A stretch of DNA of 5,543 nt from assembly GCA_030623035.1 (NCBI GenBank), contig JAUXFK010000193.1, positions 1 to 5,543 of the forward strand. Reading direction: 5' to 3'. This document shows positions 1-5,101 of this stretch, piece after piece. Position 1 is the stretch's first letter; the number at the start of each line of letters is the position of its first letter. Origin of the DNA: Deltaproteobacteria bacterium. GTDB lineage: Bacteria; Desulfobacterota; UBA8473. The position numbers were made by a program, and so were the translations under genes. The notes below the pieces were generated by a model that was not told the origin of the DNA, searched no databases, and saw nothing but the letters and a program-made list of their open reading frames with translations.

Positions 1-924
1 ATCAATCCCTTTGTTGATTTCACTGAGAACCCGATCGCTTCCAGACTCCAGCCCGAAGTATATGAATTTACACCCTGCTCTTTGCAAGGCTTCAATTTCT
101 TTACTGGATAAATCCGCCCTGGCCATTCCAGCCCATGGTTTTTTGAACTTCTCGAAATAGGTACAGAGTTCAAGTAAATTATTACCATTTATTGAATTGT
201 CCCTGCATACCAGCATTTTGGGATTATATTTATCGATTAGCTCCTCTATTTCTTGAATAACCCTTTTAGCCGATCTTTCCAAATATCCAGAATTCCATCC
301 TTTAGCTAATGAACAAAATCTGCATTTTCCCCAAATGCACCCATGCTTCATTCTGAAAGGAAGAATGTCAAAAATATATTTTTCTCGATTTTCATATACA
401 GGTGTTGGCAAGGTATCGTAGTTGACAGGTTCGTTACCGGGATTCATGTTGAAGAGATCGTTTAAATGGCGAATCTGGATATCGTCCTTCACCAAACTCT
501 CTTCGTCTGTCCATGAGCCCAATGAATTGCCGAAAAAAAATATCTCAGTACGATGTGATTCTTTTTTTATTATATTGGAAAGCTTCAAAACATCTTCTGT
601 GGGAATAGTAGTAAACCAGGATGGGGTAGTTATAAATACTTTTTGATAGTCTTTCCAAGCTATCTGTTTCAACTCCTTCTCTGCGCTATCTAACAATTGA
701 TAATAAAGCGGATAAAGATCAAAATTATCTAATACGACCTGCTTATTATCAAAAGCAAAAATTACCTCTTTTAGCCTTTCTCTGTTCTTGAAATATATCT
801 GTGCGTTTAAATCAATTATATCTAATTCAAATTTTTTTCTTAAGATTGCAGCACCATAACCAAGATAAGAGCTTGGGTGTAACGGTAAATGGCTGAGAAA
901 TGGTGTTATTAATGCAGCTTTCAT
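1..924 (-). CDS. B12-binding-type radical SAM protein (N-terminal 308 codons, truncated by window edge)
   Basis: The frame is open from an ATG at 924 down to base 1 with no stop, so the C-terminal part lies outside the window. Residues 1-40 (MKAALITPFL..., then LGYGAAILRK and LDIIDLN) match the opening of enzymes with a cobalamin-binding domain before the radical SAM barrel. Residues 95-130 (KVFITTPSW..., EIFFFG) continue the Rossmann-like pattern. The radical SAM cluster motif is C196-x4-C201-x2-C204 in the context HGCIWGKCRFCS, a spacing variant seen in B12-type families instead of the usual Cx3Cx2C. Later barrel landmarks are DNSINGN (242-248) and FGLESGSDRVL (290-300). Family knowledge says such enzymes use a [4Fe-4S] cluster and SAM, often for methylation or rearrangement; the substrate cannot be read here. 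An in-frame TAG sits just upstream of the chosen ATG, which supports the start, although the ribosome binding site is weak (ACGGTCC). It diverges from the C25 peptidase gene. Confidence 0.88.
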   Translation of the reverse strand, partial: MKAALITPFLSHLPLHPSSYLGYGAAILRKKFELDIIDLNAQIYFKNRERLKEVIFAFDNKQVVLDNFDLYPLYYQLLDSAEKELKQIAWKDYQKVFITTPSWFTTIPTEDVLKLSNIIKKESHRTEIFFFGNSLGSWTDEESLVKDDIQIRHLNDLFNMNPGNEPVNYDTLPTPVYENREKYIFDILPFRMKHGCIWGKCRFCSLAKGWNSGYLERSAKRVIQEIEELIDKYNPKMLVCRDNSINGNNLLELCTYFEKFKKPWAGMARADLSSKEIEALQRAGCKFIYFGLESGSDRVLSEINKGID

Positions 925-967
925 ACTGGACCGTAAATCGGCAAATTCATAATTCTATAAACTTTTT

Positions 968-976
968 AGTATAGCA
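968..976 (-). promoter_or_regulatory. Extended -10 promoter for the leftward radical SAM gene
   Basis: On the minus strand the sequence reads TGCTATACT, an extended -10 element (TGn followed by TATACT, one mismatch to TATAAT). It lies 44 bases upstream of the ATG at 924. The hexamer 17 bases further upstream (TTCCAA) is a poor -35, which is usual for extended -10 promoters. Expected transcription start is near 960, giving a leader of roughly 36 bases. Motif match only. Confidence 0.5.
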
Positions 977-1057
977 TGGGGCGCCACCCTTTGGAAGGAA
1001 AATTGCCACTCATAGGACAAGATAACATCCGGGGTCTGTGTTCGAATGGCTTTTCAC

Positions 1058-1086
1058 TTGACAAAAGCCGGTTATTGGTAGAAATT
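1058..1086 (+). promoter_or_regulatory. Candidate sigma70 promoter for the C25 peptidase transcript
   Basis: A perfect TTGACA -35 is at 1058-1063. The matching -10 is poor: GAAATT at 1081-1086 with a 17-base spacer, or TAGAAA at 1079-1084 with a 15-base spacer (4 of 6 consensus bases). If used, the transcript would carry the short ORF and the hairpin at 1187-1225 ahead of the peptidase gene. The weak -10 suggests either a need for an activator or a chance -35 match. Confidence 0.33.
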
Positions 1087-1155
1087 AAGTACTATTGATC
1101 TTCAGCAAAGTCCTAATTAAATTACCCACATAACCTTAACCTTCTGGAGTGAGCC

Positions 1156-1242
1156 ATGAGAAAATTTGGCGAGAAGGTAGATATGGAAAGCCTCCGAGGA
1201 AATTTCCTACATCCTTGGAGGCTTTTCTGTTTGGGAAGGTGA
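1156..1242 (+). CDS. Possible 28-residue leader peptide ahead of the C25 gene
   Basis: ATG at 1156 is preceded by GGAG at 1146-1149 with a 6-base spacer, the best ribosome binding site in this intergenic region. The frame encodes 28 residues (begins MRKFGEKVDM, ends RLFCLGR) and stops with TGA at 1240-1242. It is basic, has no clear hydrophobic segment, and no run of one amino acid typical of classical amino-acid attenuators. Its last 17 or so codons lie across the hairpin at 1187-1225, so a ribosome translating it would melt that hairpin. Either it is a regulatory leader peptide or a chance ORF. An alternative 80-codon frame starting at GTG 1149 overlaps it and lacks its own ribosome binding site. 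Confidence 0.25.
   Translation: MRKFGEKVDMESLRGNFLHPWRLFCLGR
1187..1230 (+). terminator. Strong hairpin with T-rich tail in the leader of the C25 gene (terminator or attenuator)
   Basis: Bases 1187-1200 (AAAGCCTCCGAGGA) pair with 1212-1225 (TCCTTGGAGGCTTT) to form a 14-bp stem with a single G-U wobble and an 11-base loop. The 3' arm runs into TTTTCTGTTT, the layout of a rho-independent terminator on the plus strand. It lies about 150 bases before the peptidase ATG with no annotated plus-strand gene upstream, so its likeliest roles are premature termination in the C25 leader, ending of an unseen upstream small RNA or leader ORF, or a stabilising 5' structure. The tail on the opposite strand is weaker. 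Confidence 0.5.
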
Positions 1243-1363
1243 TCCCCTGCTGCAGCGAGCTTCAAAGGTCAAGCCCTCCGCACCCCAGTCCAAAGTGCTG
1301 TGGCGACAAGATATATAGAGCCGAAAACAGAGAGGCAGAACTTTTTTACTTTAACTTCATAGA

Positions 1364-1370
1364 AAGGGAG
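1364..1370 (+). promoter_or_regulatory. Ribosome binding site of the C25 peptidase gene
   Basis: AAGGGAG lies 8 bases upstream of the ATG at 1379 and fixes this start. The protein then begins without a signal peptide, so the site matters for judging where the protein acts. Confidence 0.65.
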
Positions 1371-1378
1371 ATCCAAGC

Positions 1379-3517
1379 ATGCCAAAAATAATACCAATCT
1401 ATGGGTCAGGCAGCGAAGGTCTCAGTGATGAGCCAGAGGTCAAGGTCGATTATAAAAATAAAGGTGAGAAGATAAATATAACTTATATCTTCCCCGGATA
1501 TTCTGTTTCGAAATTTAAACGAAAAGTAAATGAAAAGTGGAAGCATTTTAGAGAGGTCAGGATGTCGGGAACAGGCTCTTATTCAGTGGACGCGAATCCA
1601 CTTCTGCCTTCTTTTGGACGATTTGTTCAGATTCCACTCAATTACCGGGTTGTTAAAGTTCGCTCCAGGAGATTAAACCCTATACCGGACAAAAAATACA
1701 CGATAACATGGGCCGAGGAGATAGTGTGGGACGAAGATGCGATTAGATTTGTTAAGAAAGTTTATGGAGTTGATAAATTTTTACCCGAAAAAGTCGTAGA
1801 GCACAGCGGCCCTTATTTTATGGATGGATACAAGGTCCTCCTGGTTCACGTGAGGCCATTGCAGTACAACCCGGGGAAAAGACTGCTAAGTATATATGGT
1901 AAGATCAAAGTGTATATTGGGCTGTCAAAAATAGAAGATTCAGAAATAGAAGAAGAGGAGAAATTATACGAATGGGCCTTGACGGATACATTCAATAATC
2001 TTGAAGGTTTCGGCAATCTTATCCTCAATCCGGGTAGGAAAGTTTTCGAGGAGATAGAGCATAAGCGAAATCCCAGGGCAGACATTTCTGACGAGCGCAG
2101 GAAAACAGAATTCCTCATAATTTATGACAAGGATCTCAAAAGACCAGCAGAAATGCTAAAAGCATGGAAGGAGAAACGCGGCATCAGAACAAAGATTGTC
2201 TGCATAAAGACGGTGGGGAATAGGCCTGAAAAGATAAAAGGGTACATCCATTATGAAAGATTAACACGTTCACCACGTCTGCGTTATGTCCTGCTCTTTG
2301 GAGATGTGGATAAAATTACGGTGTCACAGGAAGAAGGAAGACATGCAGAAATAACAGACCACTATTTCTATACTCATAAAGATGCAAACAATTCAGAATG
2401 TCTTTTGCCATGGGTTTCCGGAGGCCGAATCCCTGTAGAGAAGGAAGAAGACGGCATGTCCGTTGTGGATCAAATTATTCGCTACGAAAAGGAACCGCCA
2501 TTTGACCCCGAATATTATAAAAGGATGACGGTTGCAGGCTGCTTTGAGGCCAGTAAAGATGAAGAAGGAGGATACCAGGACGGAAGGGCTAACGAAAACT
2601 TCATGAAAACCATGGAAGATATTAGAAAGCATATGATATCTCAGGGTTTTAAGGTAAATCGAGTATACTTTTCGAACACCAAAAAAAGCAAACCGTTTAT
2701 TTACAGGGATGGCACACCTGTGCCCCGGGAGGTAAAAGACGAAATAATAACAGATCAAAATACTGCAACGAAATTACTAATCGGCTATATCAATGAAGGT
2801 CAGCTAATAGTCTGCCACAGAGGTCACGGATGGTGGGACGGGTGGTGTTGGGACGGATCATGTGTACAGGGGTTCAAGACTAATGACCTTAAATCCATTA
2901 CGAGTGATTGCCCGAGCGTACTCTTCAGTATCAATTGCTTGACCGGGAGTTTCCATGAGTCCTCAAAGAATATTTTTGCAGAGAAAATCCTTGCATTGAA
3001 TGGGGGAGCCCCCACCCTCATTGCAGCCAATTTTATTACCTCTACATGGCACAATGACAGTATGGCAAAAGCACTTTTTGATGCCCTTTGGCCTGGGATT
3101 ATTCCTGCTTTTCCCAAAACGAATATAAGTTTCCCGGTTAAAAACCGCAGGATTGGTGATCTCCTGAATTACGCGAAGGCCTACCTGCTGGTTAAGCATG
3201 GCGCTAATGCCGAGACAAAAGAACAATTCGAGTTATATCATATTATCGGGGATCCGACCTTAGAGATATGGGAAGATGAACCTTCTTCGGTGAGGTTGCG
3301 TGCCAGAATAATGAGGGATGCTCTTCACATAACAATGAACACGTGCCCAAGGGCCGCGGTCCTTACCATCTGGCATCGCGACAACCTTCTCAAGAGGATA
3401 AAGCCATTGCGCCCACGGGCAACCGTATCCCTGAAGGATCTCGGCAGAAAGCCACCCTATTCAATCTGCCTGTCAGCGCCAGGTTGCCGTTTCACCGAAG
3501 TAACGGCCCGGCATTGA
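1379..3517 (+). CDS. Gingipain-like cysteine peptidase, family C25 (clan CD), no signal peptide
   Basis: This 712-residue protein shows the order of a C25 peptidase. Residues about 60-180 resemble the C25 propeptide, with VDKFLPEKVV (131-140), YKVLLVHVRPLQYNP (151-165) and LLSIYGKIKVYI (169-180). The catalytic domain runs from about 243 (TEFLIIYD) to about 632. It includes YVLLFGDVD (303-311), TDHYFY (326-331), the histidine motif CHRGHG (479-484, likely catalytic H483), the cysteine motif SINCLTGSF (517-525, likely nucleophile C520) and the closing GDPTLEIW (624-631). Residues 635-712 are a small, probably beta-rich C-terminal domain. Known gingipains are secreted Arg- or Lys-specific proteases with a signal peptide and a type IX sorting domain; neither is visible here. 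The N-terminus is polar (MPKIIPIYGSGSEG) with no hydrophobic core, so a cytoplasmic or otherwise exported protein is inferred. Specificity cannot be read. It converges on the small basic gene at 3609. Confidence 0.85.
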   Translation: MPKIIPIYGSGSEGLSDEPEVKVDYKNKGEKINITYIFPGYSVSKFKRKVNEKWKHFREVRMSGTGSYSVDANPLLPSFGRFVQIPLNYRVVKVRSRRLNPIPDKKYTITWAEEIVWDEDAIRFVKKVYGVDKFLPEKVVEHSGPYFMDGYKVLLVHVRPLQYNPGKRLLSIYGKIKVYIGLSKIEDSEIEEEEKLYEWALTDTFNNLEGFGNLILNPGRKVFEEIEHKRNPRADISDERRKTEFLIIYDKDLKRPAEMLKAWKEKRGIRTKIVCIKTVGNRPEKIKGYIHYERLTRSPRLRYVLLFGDVDKITVSQEEGRHAEITDHYFYTHKDANNSECLLPWVSGGRIPVEKEEDGMSVVDQIIRYEKEPPFDPEYYKRMTVAGCFEASKDEEGGYQDGRANENFMKTMEDIRKHMISQGFKVNRVYFSNTKKSKPFIYRDGTPVPREVKDEIITDQNTATKLLIGYINEGQLIVCHRGHGWWDGWCWDGSCVQGFKTNDLKSITSDCPSVLFSINCLTGSFHESSKNIFAEKILALNGGAPTLIAANFITSTWHNDSMAKALFDALWPGIIPAFPKTNISFPVKNRRIGDLLNYAKAYLLVKHGANAETKEQFELYHIIGDPTLEIWEDEPSSVRLRARIMRDALHITMNTCPRAAVLTIWHRDNLLKRIKPLRPRATVSLKDLGRKPPYSICLSAPGCRFTEVTARH

Positions 3518-3519
3518 TA

Positions 3520-3540
3520 AAAACACGCCTTTTGCGTTTC
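3520..3540. terminator. Weak hairpin after the C25 stop codon
   Basis: Just after the TGA at 3515-3517, ACGC and GCGT flank a CTTTT loop, with imperfect A/T pairing extending the stem. On the minus strand it ends in GTTTTTA, so it could help terminate the leftward transcript coming through the 86-residue gene. The stem is only 4-5 bp, and confidence is low. Confidence 0.25.
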
Positions 3541-3549
3541 CCTACAGAC

Positions 3550-3589
3550 TGATAAAATGTAAGGGCTGTATTTGAAGGACAGCGTATCA
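3550..3589. terminator. Nested inverted repeat in the convergent gap
   Basis: GCTGT (3565-3569) pairs with ACAGC (3579-3583) around a 9-base loop, and TGATA (3550-3554) pairs with TATCA (3585-3589) outside it, with a lopsided internal loop. It lies between two convergent genes, where a transcription stop is expected, but there is no T-run on either side. A modest structural signal only. Confidence 0.2.
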
Positions 3590-3608
3590 ACCGGGTGCAA
3601 AAACAGTA

Positions 3609-3869
3609 CTAATAGTCCTTGTCATGAACCTCAAAAAAATAATCAGTAGCCACGTGGAGATTCCTAATACTTCGAAGTTGCTGCGTGGTTATTACGTAGT
3701 CGTGCTTTTTAAGATACACTTCAAGCTCACTATTATCGTACTTTTTTTTAGAGACAATGCGATAAAACCCTCTTATTAATCTCTTCGTGTCTTGCGATAC
3801 TGGTACGCCTGAGCCGTACGATGCATCCAAAATAAACTTTTTAAAATTCTTAAGTTTCTTATTAGCCAT
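3609..3869 (-). CDS. Small basic protein of unknown function, 86 residues; candidate peptide substrate or accessory protein
   Basis: I do not recognise the family. The ATG at 3867-3869 is chosen because AGGAGG lies 5 bases upstream, a near-ideal ribosome binding site. A longer frame begins at a TTG at 3950, but that TTG is the start of a TTGACA promoter element and is unlikely to be translated. The 86 residues are rich in lysine (MANKKLKNFKKF at the N-terminus), contain no cysteine, have a small glycine patch (YGSGVP, about 18-23), a middle part that looks helical (residues 28-75), and an acidic aromatic C-terminus (FFEVHDKDY) ending in tyrosine. There is no signal peptide or membrane segment. 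It follows a radical SAM/SPASM-like gene on the same strand, which makes a ribosomally made precursor or a binding partner possible. A small DNA-binding protein is equally possible. The base composition is AT-rich, more so than the C25 gene. Confidence 0.62.
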   Translation of the reverse strand: MANKKLKNFKKFILDASYGSGVPVSQDTKRLIRGFYRIVSKKKYDNSELEVYLKKHDYVITTQQLRSIRNLHVATDYFFEVHDKDY

Positions 3870-3873
3870 GATT

Positions 3874-3881
3874 CCCTCCTT
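3874..3881 (-). promoter_or_regulatory. Ribosome binding site deciding the start of the 86-residue gene
   Basis: The minus strand reads AAGGAGGG, with the AGGAGG core 5 bases before the ATG at 3869. It is the strongest Shine-Dalgarno in the window and argues for high translation of the small protein from this ATG and not from the upstream TTG. Confidence 0.75.
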
Positions 3882-3924
3882 TTTCTCCATTATTGAATTA
3901 GGATCACCATTGTCTTTATCCCCT

Positions 3925-3950
3925 GTATCATATTTTAAAAATGTTGTCAA
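3925..3950 (-). promoter_or_regulatory. Promoter-like element for the 86-residue gene
   Basis: A perfect TTGACA is at 3945-3950 on the minus strand, 75-81 bases before the ATG at 3869. The -10 is poorly defined: GATACA follows after 15 bases, and a TATGAT closer in has a spacer of only 12. If active, the small gene would be transcribed independently of, or in addition to, the operon upstream. Confidence 0.35.
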
Positions 3951-3960
3951 TAAAAAAATT

Positions 3961-4001
3961 TACAATTTATCATAAGTTTTTGGACCAAAATATACAATTT
4001 A
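3961..4001 (-). promoter_or_regulatory. Candidate operator: paired TAAATTGTA repeats flanking a TTTTGGaCCAAAA palindrome
   Basis: The plus strand carries TACAATTTA at 3961-3969 and again at 3993-4001, a 32-base period that equals about three helical turns. Between them at 3978-3990 is a perfect 6-1-6 palindrome, TTTTGG-A-CCAAAA. The cluster sits directly upstream of the TTGACA element for the 86-residue gene, where an activator or repressor would bind. AT-rich sequence makes short repeats more common by chance, so this is a candidate only. Confidence 0.35.
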
Positions 4002-4049
4002 AAAGTCAATATGCATTATTCATACAATGCCTTGGAGTCGCTTTAGAAG

Positions 4050-5090
4050 TCATGATGATGCTTTATCCAATACTCTCTTACAATAGGGAAGCTCAGGATA
4101 CATGTCCCTGTACCATTCTGAAGGACGATCCATGCCGTTTTCCTTGCACAATCTGTAATAACTGCATATGGGACAACTGATTTCATCCGGCGCAACTGCT
4201 ATTCGGTACTCATTGGAAGCAAGCACCTTTTCAATCATCCCTGATTCATATTTGCCGAAGTTATTAAATGTGGAATGGGAAAGGGCGATATTTCGGTTTG
4301 CCATGACAATGAGATGCCCGGGGCGGTGTAGAGGCAGAACCCGTGGTATCAAGGGCATCTCAAACAGTTTTGAAACAACAACGGCCAATGGATTATTTAG
4401 AATTTCGGTTTTATGGCCATATATGTTTAAAAGCGATACCATCCGAACGAGTTTCAAAAAGTCAGCCGGGTCAAGAAGTTCATTGGACAAATCAAAGACA
4501 TCGTCCCTTACCCTGATAAGTTGTATAAGGGAAAAAAGATTTATATCCGGAAATCTCTCGTATAAATCATCTATGAAATGGGGTAGAATCGGGAGCAGGC
4601 TTTTAGAGACAGTTGTAAAAATACAAAGATCAATGCCGGCATCGAGCGCCTTTTCAATCCCCAGAACTGCCCGCCTGTAGGAACCTTGCCCCCGTATCCT
4701 ATCATGCAACGATTCAGGTCCCTCTAAACTCACCGAAATCGAAAAACTGACATAGTCTGATAATCGACTAATGAGACCCTCTGTGAGCAGGGTTCCGTTG
4801 GTATTTATAAAGACTTTTTTATATCCCAGTGAAAATGCATAATCCAAGGCTTCCAATAATCCTCCCCAGAGCAGAGGTTCGCCACCTGTGATGTGAAGAC
4901 GACGGTAGCCTAAACGATATCCCTCGGAAATGATCTCTCTAACAAGATCAATGGACAAGTCTGAGCACTCGGAAATAGCCGCGCGAACAAAGCAATGCGA
5001 GCAGGCGCTGTTGCACCGGTTTGTAACTTCAATACTAAGACTTTCCTCATATTTTCCCTTGTAATTCTCTCCTTCAATATTTTGACTCAT
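4050..5090 (-). CDS. Radical SAM protein with reduced SPASM-like C-terminal cluster
   Basis: The 346-residue protein has the canonical radical SAM motif C26-x3-C30-x2-C33 (RCNSACSHC), followed by HITGGEPLLW (66-75), INTNGTLL (95-102) and a SISVSLEGPESLHD-type strand (117-130), all standard for the SAM-binding barrel. The C-terminus holds C306-x2-C309-x5-C315 and C337, the pattern of one auxiliary [4Fe-4S] cluster of SPASM-type enzymes. The upstream SPASM cysteines are not present: the stretch RPGHLIVMANRNIALS (256-271) aligns in shape but has no Cys, so probably only one auxiliary cluster binds. SPASM/Twitch proteins modify peptides (for example PQQ, mycofactocin, sactipeptides), proteins, or small molecules. 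The start ATG is 11 bases after the stop of the isoprenyl synthase gene, so translation is probably coupled; its own ribosome binding site is weak (AAAGAAA). A 180-base gap separates it from the 86-residue gene downstream. Confidence 0.85.
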   Translation of the reverse strand: MSQNIEGENYKGKYEESLSIEVTNRCNSACSHCFVRAAISECSDLSIDLVREIISEGYRLGYRRLHITGGEPLLWGGLLEALDYAFSLGYKKVFINTNGTLLTEGLISRLSDYVSFSISVSLEGPESLHDRIRGQGSYRRAVLGIEKALDAGIDLCIFTTVSKSLLPILPHFIDDLYERFPDINLFSLIQLIRVRDDVFDLSNELLDPADFLKLVRMVSLLNIYGHKTEILNNPLAVVVSKLFEMPLIPRVLPLHRPGHLIVMANRNIALSHSTFNNFGKYESGMIEKVLASNEYRIAVAPDEISCPICSYYRLCKENGMDRPSEWYRDMYPELPYCKRVLDKASS

Positions 5091-5101
5091 AAAGGATTTC
5101 T

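Larger units (their letters stand above)
925..1378. other. Divergent intergenic region, 454 bases, no convincing full-length gene
   Basis: This region separates the leftward radical SAM gene from the rightward C25 peptidase gene. It holds the extended -10 for the former, a TTGACA -35-like element for the latter, a short ribosome-binding-site-equipped ORF (1156-1242) and a long hairpin (1187-1225). Bases 1243-1378 contain an 8-base palindrome GCTGCAGC and a T-run near 1341-1346, but no further element that I can name. I looked for tRNA, c-di-GMP and cobalamin riboswitch landmarks and found no convincing one. The rightward leader is therefore unusually long, about 290 bases if transcription starts at the TTGACA-associated site. 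Confidence 0.6.

Noticed and set aside
422..646. 74-codon plus-strand frame
   Set aside because: Antisense shadow of the B12-type radical SAM gene, which is open for all 308 codons.
1031..1050. T-arm-like GTTCGAAT
   Set aside because: The flanking bases do not pair into a T-stem and no acceptor, D or anticodon arm is present, so there is no tRNA or tRNA-derived attachment site.
1171..1225. Similarity of GGAAAGCCTCCGAGG to part of a c-di-GMP riboswitch
   Set aside because: The conserved 5' part of that riboswitch and the GNRA tetraloop helix are missing; the match is explained by the simple hairpin.
1149..1391. 80-codon plus-strand frame from GTG 1149 overlapping the C25 start
   Set aside because: No ribosome binding site for the GTG, no internal Met start, it covers the strong hairpin and runs 13 bases into the well-supported C25 gene; the composition (Cys-Cys pairs, Ser-Pro runs) does not look like a folded protein.
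1846..3226. Several minus-strand frames of 87-121 codons
   Set aside because: All are antisense shadows of the C25 peptidase coding region.
3343..3552. 69-codon plus-strand frame overlapping the C25 end
   Set aside because: Out-of-frame overlap; checked as a possible frameshifted extension of the peptidase, but the peptidase frame has a normal C-terminus and stop at 3517.
4004..4009. Second TTGACT -35-like hexamer on the minus strand
   Set aside because: No -10 at a usable distance; TATATT follows after only 9 bases.
4168..4680. 170-codon plus-strand frame
   Set aside because: It lies entirely antisense to the radical SAM gene, whose motifs are unmistakable, and has no recognisable domain.
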